Shown one piece after another: positions 11,900 to 23,089 of a DNA stretch of 64,000 nucleotides. The notes under the pieces were generated by a model. That model did not search any database, had not been told where the DNA came from, and worked only from the letters and a program-made list of their open reading frames with translations. Within the stretch, counting starts at the first letter, position 1. Each line of letters begins with the position of its first letter. A program made the position numbers and the translations under genes. The stretch comes from Heterocephalus glaber. Its lineage: Eukaryota; Chordata; Mammalia; Rodentia; Bathyergidae. Location: contig NW_004624800.1 in assembly GCF_000247695.1 (NCBI RefSeq), forward strand, positions 8,813,033 to 8,877,032, read 5' to 3'.

Positions 11900-12500
11900 T
11901 CTTGCTCAAATTATCTGGGCAATTCTGTACAGGAACTAGGATAAGAAAGGAAGGCCAGGACAAAATCAGTACCGGACCTTTCACAGTTGGTGTAAAAGAG
12001 CAAGGGGGCAGAATTTGGGCTCAGAAGCTGCAGAGACACAGAATTCTGCTTTTCCGCTGGCAGCGACAGCTGCTGGGATTTCCTGTTCTTATTATCCCTT
12101 CCCTCATTGACACTACAGACTGCCCTCTGCCAGGTCTCTGATAAGACGGGGACATATGTCAGAGAGTCCCTGTCCTCCTGGGACCGCTGATTCCCTGCCC
12201 TTCCTCCAAGCCGCTTGGCTGAAGAGTAATTGCACATCATTTATCTGCAGTGTGCTCCAGGGGACACTTTTGGGTTTGTCCTGGGGCTATCCGGCCTGTG
12301 GTCTCTTTACTCTTGTTCTTCCTCCCCAGTTACCAGCACTTTCCTTTGTCACATTCATGTCTCCACCCCTCTTTCTGGCACAGTGGCTGCAGGTCACAAA
12401 AGACCAGCTAGTCCTGCATAGGCCTGGGGGTGGGGCAACCTTGTGCAGCTGGTGACTCCGGACTGTGGGTGAAGTTAGAACCTGTTTAGACACTTCTAAG
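11900..12500. other. Unidentified GC-richer block
   Basis: Roughly 600 bases with more G+C and some CpG. Overlapping open frames occur on both strands (11911-12240 minus, 109 codons; 12156-12455 plus, 99 codons) with no recognisable domain, splice context or Kozak support. Such mutual openness usually reflects composition. Candidates are an old LTR, a decayed exon or a regulatory element. Confidence 0.35.
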
Positions 12501-12599
12501 CAATATGAACAGCAAGAGTGGCTTAAACAGGAAGCCATAATATTACGTGGACCAGGAAATTTAGTCAGTCCATAAACAGGAGAACATCCCCCAAATTAG

Positions 12600-12775
12600 G
12601 AAATAAATTAGCTCCCTGCATTTTAATTTTAAAAATATATTACTCTATCATAATCTATATATGCTTATATACTTTTATATATAATATGCGATATATATTA
12701 CATGCCCTATTATATATATAAAATTTATGTTCTATGTTTTTGTTATATAGTATGCTGATTATATATATATAGATT
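12600..12775. repeat. AT-rich low-complexity tract
   Basis: Dense TA and ATAT runs, such as tatatataatatgcgatata, with short palindromic stretches. Confidence 0.8.
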
Positions 12776-15700
12776 TCTTTCTGAATCCTTTGAATAATTT
12801 ATGCTAATTAAGTATAATGGTCCTCCATAGTTTAAAAATACACACATAATCATATATGCATATATGCACATGTATCAACATGCATACATCTATTGTGCAA
12901 TACTCTTCCATTTATACACAGAAACAGACAATTAGATATTAGCTGTCCCCTTTGGAGTATGTCCCTTAACTCCACTGTATTATTTTCTGAAATGAGAGTG
13001 TGTCCTGGCTTCATTTTGCCTGTCTTTTCAACAGTTATGTGCCTATTTTTCCCAGGAAGAGGGAGGCTTCCTTAACACTGGTGAGGCATACGTAAGTTGT
13101 GAATAAAAAGCCATAAATCATTAACAGGAATTTAATGTTGGGAACCTTTTTCCTGAAAGTTTTAACTTTGTAATGCATTTGTCACACCTAACAATGACAT
13201 ATGCGACTTTTCTCAAAGCTTGAATTTATGCAGTATCTTCAGATAAAATACAGTGAATACAGCAGAGCTTCTGGGGAAAAAAATGTTTAAAGGATATTTC
13301 CAACACTTAAAGAGAGACAAATGTGAAATTCTTAGTGGTTTCTGTCCACACGCATGCACACACATTCACACACAGGGTGGATCCGCTGAGGCTAACTCCA
13401 CAGACCTCGCATTGCTTAAGGACATACAACTTTGCCACCATAATAAATGCCATTGAACTACGCAGTTTCAGTGGGTTGGTTGGATGCTATGGTAATAAGC
13501 ATATATCAATTAATCTGTTAAATAAAACAAAACCAATCAGCTTCTGCAGTCTGAGTGTCCAACACATCACAAAGGACCACCTGTTCACCTGCTCAGTCGA
13601 GTAGTTTTTGTAGCACTGGAATAGTCCCTACATTCATCCCCCATAAACATGGGCACCATTGTGGTGGTGGGAAACTTCTCTCCCGTAATTGTGGTCATAG
13701 GGATACAGACCCTCTAAACTCAGAGAAGTGATGAGTGTTGAGGACATTACAAACAAGCCACTAGTCCTTCAATTTTAAGTGCCCCCTTCCACTGTACTTA
13801 TTCTGTGTTGTATCTGCCCCACCTACCCCAAATGGTGCACCTCTGTCATACTCCCAAATGGCAACTACAGTCATGGTCACTCCCTACAACATTCATGTTC
13901 ATTCATCCATCCATTCATTCACTCTTTCACTAAACTCTAAATATAGTTATTACAGTACCCAAGATTTCCTTGCTGATCTTGGGAAATTACTTGATCAGCA
14001 CACACAGTCCCTGGGTACCTTAAGCACTACTTTCAGAAGTACTTTTCTATTTCACAAAGTGATTTTTAAAAAATTTCCACTCTTTGAATAAGTTATAATG
14101 CACTTTCTGTTTTCTCTTTAAAAAAATTTCTATAGCTACACATAAGTACATCTGCACATGAACAAGCCTAAAAGCTCTCTCCCATTATGCATGCATCAGT
14201 TCTGCTATCAGTCATATTTTGCCTGATGATCTCTTTTTTGAATATTCTCACAAATTAAGGCTAATTTACAAATTTTTAACACTCATAAAACTTGGATAAT
14301 TTTGTCTTCCACAGTGCTATGGTTAAGTATAAAACCATAAAAAACAAATGTACAAAAAATAGGTTTAAACATCCTCACTATCTCTTAGGTAGATATTTCT
14401 CTGTTCTGAATCTCTCTTTGTGAAATTGTCATTCTTTCTGCAATGTCAAAACTGTCAGGAAGAAAAACATCATTTTTTCACTCTCTCCTCCCAAACACCT
14501 GCACAGAATTCTTGAGCAGAGATCAAAGAGAATGCAATCTATTAGAGTGTGATAAGCAACAGGCCATAACACACTACCACCTGCCTTTCCTTACCCCTCA
14601 GAACCACAAATTGAAGAGCAGAAAGAGCTGCAGATTGAAACTGGTAGAAATAATCCTAGAAATGGAAAAATAAATGAGAAGCAAGGAAATCCGAAGAGGA
14701 GAAAGAACTAAAATGGAATTAATTGTTCTGCCACCCTTTATAAAATATGGCCTGGGTGATGATTAATATAAAACATATAGATTACTATTAGAGATTTGAT
14801 CTGGTGTTTTCTCTTTTCTGGAAAAGCCTTATTTTCTTTCCTCTCAAAATTTAAGCTACTGGAAGTCTGGCTTCACTTTACTCCTTGTTAGGTTTTATTT
14901 GCACATATTTTAGGTATTTCTCCCTAACACAGGCATTAATAGATAAGTCCTATTCAACAGATGTTGTCTTCCTTAGGGTTGCTTATTTTTCTTCCTGGAT
15001 TACCACAAACAGTGAGATTTATTTCCTTTTCCTTTCTCTAAGCTTATCTATTATTTTCCTTTGCAGAAAATCAACATCAATTTATCCTTCAAACACTAGA
15101 GCTTAAAATTCTTCCGGTTAAGATGCTTTATATTAAAGAAGAGAAAAAATCACCAAACAAGAGCAGAATGGTGCAACTGCAGAGATGCTGGGTCTTTTCA
15201 AGAATTATAGTTGATACTACAAATAATCTTAGCTGAAAATGAAGCTTCATGGAAGAAACGTCTTTAAATCAAGTAAAAGTCCCCAAATAAACAAGAAGAC
15301 TATTGTGTTAGACTGCCTTAGTACTTAATCCTCCCCACCCATGCATGCAGTTTGCCATCCAACTTAGAGAACATACTTCACACAGTGAAAGAAATCACCA
15401 AGAATTCTTCTAAATCTTCACTAAGGTCTCCCACTAATTCACCAAAGATAACCTTTTGGTCTTAAGGAAGTTTTCTGATAATTGATTTATCATGTGCACA
15501 TTATCAAATATAGTACAAATTAGAAGGAACAATCAAAGACAGTTGCTCTGAGTGTTTTCCTGACATTTCAGAACATTAGGTAAGAAGTATTTCTTCCCTT
15601 TGAGATAAACATCAGTGTCTAGTGTGATTTCTTTGTAAACTCCAGCTAGAAATATTCCATAAAAGGAAATAAGAAAACAAAGCCATAAATATCAAGTATT

Positions 15701-15955
15701 TTACAGTTTTGATATTAACATATTTTGCTAAGATAGTTCATGAGAAGCTGAGGCTTCTACATTTTTCTTGTATTCTTTCTCATCACCTCGAAGCATCAGA
15801 ACAGGTAGGTAAAGTACATGGGAATAAAGCAGCTTTCGAGCTTCAGGAATCCCAGGATCATTTCCTTATATTCTGAGCCCTCCTTCAGATTCACACATAC
15901 ACAAAGATGAGGAACTAAGCAACTAAATCTTGGGTGGTGCTGGATCTCTCTTAGA
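12776..15955. other. Unique-looking sequence
   Basis: No gene recognised. There is a short cattcatccatccattcatt run at about 13897-13920, and the rest is AT-rich with only chance open frames. Confidence 0.45.
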
Positions 15956-15961
15956 CATTAG

Positions 15962-16165
15962 TAGAACAAACTCTGCAGTCAGACCCTCTTCCTTCTCAAC
16001 TGTCATTTTTTAGCTATGGTGTGGCTGTGGACAAAGACTTAACCTTCATAAGCCTCACAATCCTCTTCTACTAAAGTTGTAATGATAATAGAGCCCACAT
16101 CGTGGGTAGGTTTAGTACATGAGATGATGACTTAAAATTTTGACCCTAGTGCCTGGTACCAACTC
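15962..16165 (+). mobile_element. MIR SINE
   Basis: Nearly complete old MIR: ctctgcagtcagacc near the start, agctatggtgtggctgtgga, ttaaccttcataagcctca, the core gtaatgataatag, and tagtgcctggtacc at the end. It is diverged, as expected for this mammal-wide family. Confidence 0.82.
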
Positions 16166-16349
16166 TTCACAACTACTGTTTTTACTCCTGAGTACCCAGC
16201 TTGACCCTAATCCTTTGAGAGGGGATTGGGAAATAGAGATCACAAGGCTCATGCGCAGAAGATCATGTTGACATAGTCTCAGAGAATGTGTCTTAGTAAG
16301 GGCTGAAAGAAGGCAGTTTATGCTCGATGAAATTTTATTTATCCTTCTG

Positions 16350-16505
16350 AAGTATAGTTTCCTTCCTCTAAAATGGGGATAATAACTGAATCTATCTAGT
16401 GTGACTCCTGTGGGTGTACATGAGATGAGATAATGCTTGTAAAGCTGTGACCATGCAGAGGATGTGGCACACAGCAAGCCTTCACTGAAAATTAGTGGTT
16501 ATAGG
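16350..16505 (+). mobile_element. MIR SINE, 3' half
   Basis: ctctaaaatggggataataa, then atgagatgagataatgcttg, then gtaaagctgtgacc and ggcacacagcaagccttcac, in MIR order. The 5' half is missing or too diverged. Confidence 0.82.
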
Positions 16506-16600
16506 GATTCTTATCACAGCGAATGATGTCATAGTCTGCTTTTTCCAGGAAAGCACTTTCTCCTTTTAAAGTAATGGGATGAGAGCAGAAATTTTCACTA

Positions 16601-16625
16601 GTTTGTTTGTTTGTTTGTTTGTTTG
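16601..16625 (+). repeat. (GTTT)n microsatellite
   Basis: Six tandem GTTT units. Confidence 0.95.
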
Positions 16626-16714
16626 GGTTTTATATTTTTTTCTTTTAAAATTTTCTTACCTTTTTAATTTTACAAGAGTGTAATAATTTGGTACATACAC
16701 CTGCTGTCATAATC

Positions 16715-16900
16715 AAAAGAGAGTAGTTTACAATAAACTCTGTGTATTTTATGAATAGCTAGAAGTACTCAAAGGCTCCAAATACAAAGTAATAATTAAG
16801 AGATGAGAACATTAATTACTATGATCAATTTTTACAAGTATTGAAATATCACACTGTACCCCATGCATATGTACAATTATGTGTTCATAAAAAAACTTTT
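16715..16900 (+). mobile_element. L1M-type 3' UTR tail
   Basis: tgaatagctagaagtactc, then atattgaaatatcacactgt, then accccatgcatatgtacaat, the usual order at the 3' end of L1MA/L1MB-like elements, ending before an A-run at 16889-16895. Confidence 0.7.
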
Positions 16901-18490
16901 GAATTTGTTTAAGGACATAGAAGAATCCACTATTTTCTTTCAGGAGGAAAGCCATGCTCACTTCCTTGTCTCTAACTCTGGAATCATCTCAGAAAGGTGA
17001 CTAATGTACTACTAAGCTTTTGGATGCCTCTGCAATCTTCAAGTTTGAGACAAAGATTGAGGAAAAGCTTGGCTAAAAGAGGTAATACTATTGAAAGGGT
17101 GGGAAAAGTTAAAGAAGGGGAGCAAGGAAATCCTCACGCTGGTGAGGAATTGAAGGTCACAAGGTAATCCACGGTAAAGGCAATGGGGAGAGATGCACAT
17201 GGTGACCAGAGGAAAGCAGGGAAACAGGAAGAGGCTTAGGGTAGCTAAAGGTTCCCCTGGGGCTCAGATCAAGGAAAGTTAAGGGTGTTCAAAGGGCAGC
17301 GACCAAGGAAAGCTAAAGGCTTCCTGGGCCTAGGGCCTGCATTAACTATGGATCTTAGGACAACCTCAGACCTGAAGGCTAAGCTGTTCTTGTTGATATG
17401 GAGGCCATACGGAATTACAAGCACAAACCCACATGTCCTAATACTTCTGTAAACCATTACTCATTTGCTGTGTGAGCACGGAGTTTCCTTTACTCTTCTA
17501 TAAGCCTTGCCTATTTCCACGTATATATAAACAGCTTAATTATGTTCAAAATTTAAATAATAGCACAAAAATCATTAAATACAGAATATTTCAATGATAA
17601 CAATGTTCTTCCACTGAAAAGATGGATGACATTATCACTTATCATATATTTTTGAAATCTGAGTTTTCCACTGGCAATAGAAAAGATATCAGACTAAAAG
17701 ATGTGCTTATTAATAATAAATATGTGCTTATTAATAATATATCTATACTCCTAGTTCTTTTTCCAGTGAAAACAGTTACATGAACAAAATATAAAGAAGT
17801 ATAACTTGAGAAGTGAAAATACTTGATATTTTAGAAAGTATATACAAAATAAAACATCAGAATTTCCTTTACTATTGGATAGAATAAAATAATATGTATT
17901 TGAGATATGTCATAATTTAAAAAAAAGTCATTCTCAGATCCATGAAGATCTATATAGCTTTTGGTGCAAGTAATATTTTAAATGAAAGATGTCCCAGACA
18001 AAATACAAAATGCATCTTCCAGGACTGTGGTTACATCACACCTAACTTGCCTAGCAATGTGAAGGTCATGTATCAGAGCCTTTAGGAAGTTAGCACTGCA
18101 ATGATACAGGGATTTCTGGTAAGGCTTAACAATGTAAGTCATTGTTAACTTTTCCTTTTGGTTGTATTTCAATTCAGGAATAGTCATGAACTCCCTTTAG
18201 TTCAGTCAGTTTCTTTTAATCTTAATATGAGTTTACAGAGAGGAAATACAATGATGTTTAATACAAACAAACCGCAGGATGGATTTATGACTATACTTGA
18301 CTTGGATTGTCACAGAACCAGCTTAAACAGTATGGCTTAATGTAATAGGTGTGTTTATAACTAAATCTAAAGTCACTAAAGTCACCCTATGTGACTACCT
18401 AGGTGAAGGACAATAGTTATATGTATGGTCTATAGTAGAGTGCAATTTCTACAACTCAAATAATTTAAATTTTAATATTTTTTGTTCTTT
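16901..18490. other. Unique-looking sequence
   Basis: No gene recognised. 17100-17460 is richer in G+C, with two similar phrases (aaggaaagttaaggg and aaggaaagctaaagg) about 35 bases apart. Confidence 0.4.
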
Positions 18491-18494
18491 TATA

Positions 18495-18725
18495 TGTTCT
18501 ACTGCCTATTGGTCTGGTTTTTGGTCTGAGTATAGAGTGATTAACTTTGTGGGATCTTGTAGGATAAAAGAATTTATCTGATGCTAGAAAAATAAAAGGG
18601 GTGGAGGGAAGAGGCAAAATGAAATTTAAAGGTATTGTACACATGTACCAATTCCCTACAGTGAATGTAATCCTTATGTACTGTAAACACCTACTAATAA
18701 AAGTTAAAAAAAATAAAAATAAGAA
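18495..18725 (+). mobile_element. L1-like 3' UTR tail
   Basis: This matches 36865-37040 element for element: tctggttttt/tctgattttc, gattaactttgtgggatctt/aattaactttatagggtctt, gaaaaataaaaggggtgga/aaaaaataaaaagagggta, and ccctacagtgaatgtaatcc/tcctatagtgaatgtactgt. Both have a purine-rich stretch then a gtac/gtaaac end and an A-rich tail, as in L1 3' UTRs. Subfamily unknown. Confidence 0.55.
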
Positions 18726-18757
18726 CTAGAATAAGCATGGTTAACACTGATTTGAAA

Positions 18758-18799
18758 GCACAAGGTCCTGAGTTCGACCCCCGGCACCAAAACAAACAA
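18758..18799 (+). mobile_element. 5'-truncated ID-type SINE (3' half only)
   Basis: Only the part after the anticodon region remains (gcacaaggtcctgagttcga, then cccccggcacc and an A-rich tail). A perfect 15-bp duplication, aacactgatttgaaa, flanks it at 18743-18757 and 18800-18814, so it inserted in this truncated form. Confidence 0.92.
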
Positions 18800-19011
18800 A
18801 ACACTGATTTGAAAACTAAGCTGATATTTATTATAGTGTTCCATCTTAGCTTTTTGCAATGTTATACTCAGGTGCCTTTCTTCCTGCATACGAATTGCAG
18901 AAAGGGGAATTGATATGCTGTGGTCAGGACCATCACACACTGTGTGTTCAATCTATAAAAATATTCTGGTCCTGAAAAATAGACATCTAGAACAATCAAA
19001 GCAAAGATCAT

Positions 19012-19460
19012 TGCTATGGCTTGTGTCTAGATGTCCTCTCAAAGTCTCTTGTGGACAGTGGTTGGCTTTTCAGATCCTGTGGCTGGATCTAGGCTGTGTG
19101 ATGCTAGGATTAAGGGTGCATGATTATTAAAGTAGTCCACTGATTGGTTTGGCATAGTTCTGGGCGTGGCTAATGAGAAGGCCCACTCTGGGTGTCAGTG
19201 GCACCACCAAAAGGGCAGGTAGCTTGGAAGGAATAAAAGGGAGAGGCAGGCTGCTGCTATTTCACTACTTTGCTGCTTATTGCCTTTTCCCGCCAGGAAC
19301 TCCTTCTGCTCTGCGATCCCCCTCTTCCATGGCACCCAGCCTTGGAGTCAGCCAAATAGGAACTGAAAATTCTACAAACTTTGAGTCAAAATAAACCTTT
19401 CGTCCTTTAACTTGTGGGTATTGGGTTGTTTGTCTCAGCAATGAGAAAATTAACTAAGAT
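19012..19460 (+). mobile_element. MaLR-type solo LTR (second copy)
   Basis: It opens tgctatggcttgtgtctaga and tgtcctctcaaag, has a TATA-like ggaataaaagggag at about 19228-19241, and a poly-A signal in gtcaaaataaacctttcgtc. It ends attaactaagata. The 3' third is clearly related to the LTR at 6757-7168 (ggagtcagccaaa, then gaactgaa, then aaaataaacctttc). The 5' two thirds differ, so it is another subfamily. No internal retroviral sequence is attached. Confidence 0.72.
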
Positions 19461-19469
19461 AATAATTTT

Positions 19470-22400
19470 TGATAGTGTTTAAGTAATTCAAAGACTATTA
19501 AGGAAAAGTAATACACCTGTGTGATTTTTGAGCAATGCTCAGTGAGCTATAATAAAGCACTTAGCTATTGGGGCAAATGAGTCAATGGCCAAAGAGCATC
19601 CTAAGGACAAAGAAAAGAAAGAAAATGCTAAGGGGAGACAAAAGAATGAAAAGCAGAGCACATGATACAATGCGGATGCTCCAAATAATATTTTAGGAGA
19701 TAGCTTGTAAACCAACATGCAAAGCAATGACCTTAGATTCTTTTTGTTTAATAGATGACTTTCAACTCTCATGTATAATATATACAGAGAGAGTGACACT
19801 AAAAGCTGGTATGCCTTTATGTGCCTGCAATTCCACTCTTTTACAAGGTGTCCTGATTAATGTATCAGGGAATCTCTTGGTCATAATGACTTATGAGGGT
19901 GCTGCTGGGGTTTATGAAGCATCCCTTTGATCATTTAAAGTGAGCCACTCGGCACAATTTTGGTATTTGGTTTTCAGGAACAAACCACCGGTTATTCTGA
20001 GGCTTTAATTTAATTAAATGTGTTGCTGACATTATTGAGTGGATTATAAATGTTATATTCTACTTTTGAAGTTCAGAGTTGTGAAATTTATATCTATATG
20101 TCTAATAATACTATGGTACTTTTCTCTCCATGAATGCCTCTGGCAATAACTATAGGGTCAATGCTTGGAATGCAGTCAAGGTGCAAGGTTAGGGGAGGAT
20201 TTTGAAATCACAGTTTACGCTTGGCAAAGAGAATCCTAACATTTTCTATACAAACAAATGAAATGCCAGAGAAGAGTCTCAAAATCAGAGGTTTTGAGAG
20301 AAATCTGGAATTGCTCAACCTGAGTTAGCTCTGTGTGTTGAAATGATTTGACCTAGAAAAAAAAATGCTCTCTACAAATAATCAGTGAAGCTGAGGAAAA
20401 ATTAAAATGATTTTTAGTGGTTGACCTTTGTTGCATGCTGGACTATTACAAGACAGTAGTAATTATTATCTGAGCATAGATTGTGGAATAATGACTATTG
20501 CTAAAACAAAGTGGCCAAGTAACTTTGTATTTATTTAGTTATTTAAACAGAGAATCATACTAGGTAAAAACTGGAAAAGATATTGAAAATCATACCCCAC
20601 TTTAGCATCTGTTTTAGATGATGAGAACTCACATTTTTTTTCTTTCTCTATTAACAGTTCCTGAATATATTTGAATTTAAGAGTCTTAGTAGCTTTTTAA
20701 ATTTTTAAAATTTAAAATACAATTTGCTTACCCTCTTGAGGAACTTTTGAAAAATATAAATGTTGGGAAATCATGAGCTCACTCAAGATATAGAACAGTG
20801 CCCCACCCCCCAACATTCCTCAGGACACACTACCCCTAACATTCCCTGCCCTATTTCCAGGGCTTGGAGGTTCCTTTTTGATTCATTCGCTCATTCATTT
20901 ATTTATTTTTTCTTTTCTGTCTAGTTTTGCCTTTCCAACATACCTTTTAATAGCAGGAAAAGCACACTTGTTCATTTTTTCAAGCTGTTTGGAGAAAAGA
21001 GTTGACTAAAATATTTCTTCCACATTACGTATAACGCATTTGCCTAAATGTAAACAATAAAACTGAAGACTGCTCCTTTTATTTGCTACTGCAGCAGGGT
21101 TCCCTTTCTACTGCCATACTGTTGGACCCAGGATTAGAGAAGGGCTTCTGGGTGCCCCTGAATGAATATTTTCATACCCTTTCAAAATGATGGTTCAAAT
21201 ATATACATATATATATTCAACATTTATTAGAGGAAGGGCCTGGCACTTGGTTGAGGACAAAGGCAGAAATGAAGGGGTGTGGAAAGGAGCACCTTGCTCC
21301 TGGCATGATCCCTTTAACCAAACACATACACAGCAATTAACCAACAATTTGGGGGAGTTACACAGCTTTGATATGGGAGGTACAAACAAGAATTTATTAA
21401 ATCTACTTCAGGAAGCTTACCCAAGAATGTTATTGTTCAGAACTCTTAAATTTTGATAAATATCTCTTCTTCACTTCACATCTTCATGGATGTTTTATTT
21501 AGTGTTTCACACCATTGCCCTCCCACTTTCTCTGATACATGTCACTTCTGTCCTTTACCTAAGGAGATCAATAAGCCATCATAGTCACCTGCACCTCAGG
21601 AGTCTCCTCCTTTTCCTTCACAGCCTCAGCCTCCTGGCAGGCAGTGTATCCTCTGCTTCTGGTTACAAAGGAAATAAAGTGGGAAGTGCAATGCTGTGAA
21701 TCCTAGAGCCAGCATCGACTCGTCAATTAAGCTTTCGTACTGTAACAGAGTTTAAGTTGTGGTCACATTTTTATACTCAAATAGTGTAACACACACAGGT
21801 ATGTTTCATTTCCTCCTTTCTCATTCATCTAGTGCTTGCTGAGTTTGATGCACAGTGCTTGTCACTACATGCTCAGAGGGCCTAGGTTAAGTTGGGAAAA
21901 ATTAGCCTTCCAATAAACAGGTTGCTATTTCCTATGGAAAATGTTTGGCTACTTTAAGTTCCAAATAGTAGATTTTTGAACACACTTGGTAATCCCAAAA
22001 CTATTTATCAACTTGGGGTTGCTTGCATAATCAAAATGAACAACTGAACCTCTATTAGTCATTAATATGTCTCATTTCTGTTAAATTGAAGTGTCATTGT
22101 TTTAATTGGAGTGAGGGGTAGAAAAGCTGATTGCTATCACTGTTAAAGACATTCCTTTTTCCCTTGGCACAGCGATGTGCCACACAGATTTAACAAAAAG
22201 AAATAACAGCACTATTAAACTCATCTTGGCTTGTCATCAGCACTGCATGATTGGTTGCATCTTAATATTCAGGGTCTAGTAACTGTCATGAGATAAATCT
22301 TCCATTAAAATATACATGAATAATCAGATTAAATGTCACATCTCCAAAGAAAGATCATCTGATCAGGGGTAACATCAGCTAATTTCTTTATTTGTTTGTA

Positions 22401-22970
22401 GAGCACTATTAAAGTGGAAGCAATCAGTATGGAAAACTTCTCTGCTGATGTGTGAATTACGTAGCAATTATGTGGTACCTTGCCCTTGGAAGAGAGAGAA
22501 AAATAAAAAATATTTCCTTCATTTTTTAAGAAAAATACATGAGATTTTCATTAATATCCTGACCATTTCTTTCCACTATGTGTTATTTTTATATTAATTG
22601 TCAGCATTCTTTCATTTGGAAATTAGATAGAAGGAACTCTTATTCACTCTGGATCACTGGGGATTTTGGCCACTGTAATATCATAATCCTATATTGAACA
22701 GTTGACTTTATTGAAAGATTCTGTACATAGATCCAGCAATGTGTATTGATGTGTACCAGGAGACAACTGAAGTAAAAATGATGTGGGTAGGATGGATAAA
22801 GCTAGAGTTTGAGTCTTGAACAAAAGCATATTGTTCTATTTTATGGGCAGATAACCATCCCACTGAATTGTTACAAAGGATGCTTTTGATACTGGGTCAA
22901 ACTCATTGTAGGCAGCCTAGGAGGTGATGGCCAAGAGAGAGATGGCAAAAAAGATCTCTTTCTGAAGGGA
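19470..22970. other. Unique-looking sequence
   Basis: No gene recognised. 22040-22490 lacks repeat signatures and is dense in ATTA/TAAT homeodomain-type words. I flag it only as a possible conserved noncoding element. Confidence 0.4.
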
Positions 22971-22987
22971 CTCAAAAAGTATATGTA

Positions 22988-23080
22988 CGGGCACAGGGAT
23001 TTAGCTCATTGGTGCCGCGGCCTGCCTCCCAAGCATAAGGTCCCGAGTTCAATCCCTGGTACCAAAAAAAAAAAAAAAAA
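22988..23080 (+). mobile_element. ID-type tRNA-derived SINE
   Basis: cgggcacagggatttagctc (box A with ttagctcattgg), then aaggtcccgagttcaatccc (box B) and an A17 tail. Flanks aaaaagtatatgta (22974-22987) and aaaaagtatttgta (23076-23089) match 13 of 14 and are the target duplication, partly shared with the A-tail. Confidence 0.95.
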
Positions 23081-23089
23081 GTATTTGTA

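Noticed and set aside
12156..12455. Small secreted-protein-like frame of 99 codons
   Set aside because: The opposite strand is equally open and no splice or domain support exists; kept only as an unidentified block.
16112..16477. 121-codon minus-strand frame
   Set aside because: It runs antisense through two MIR elements.
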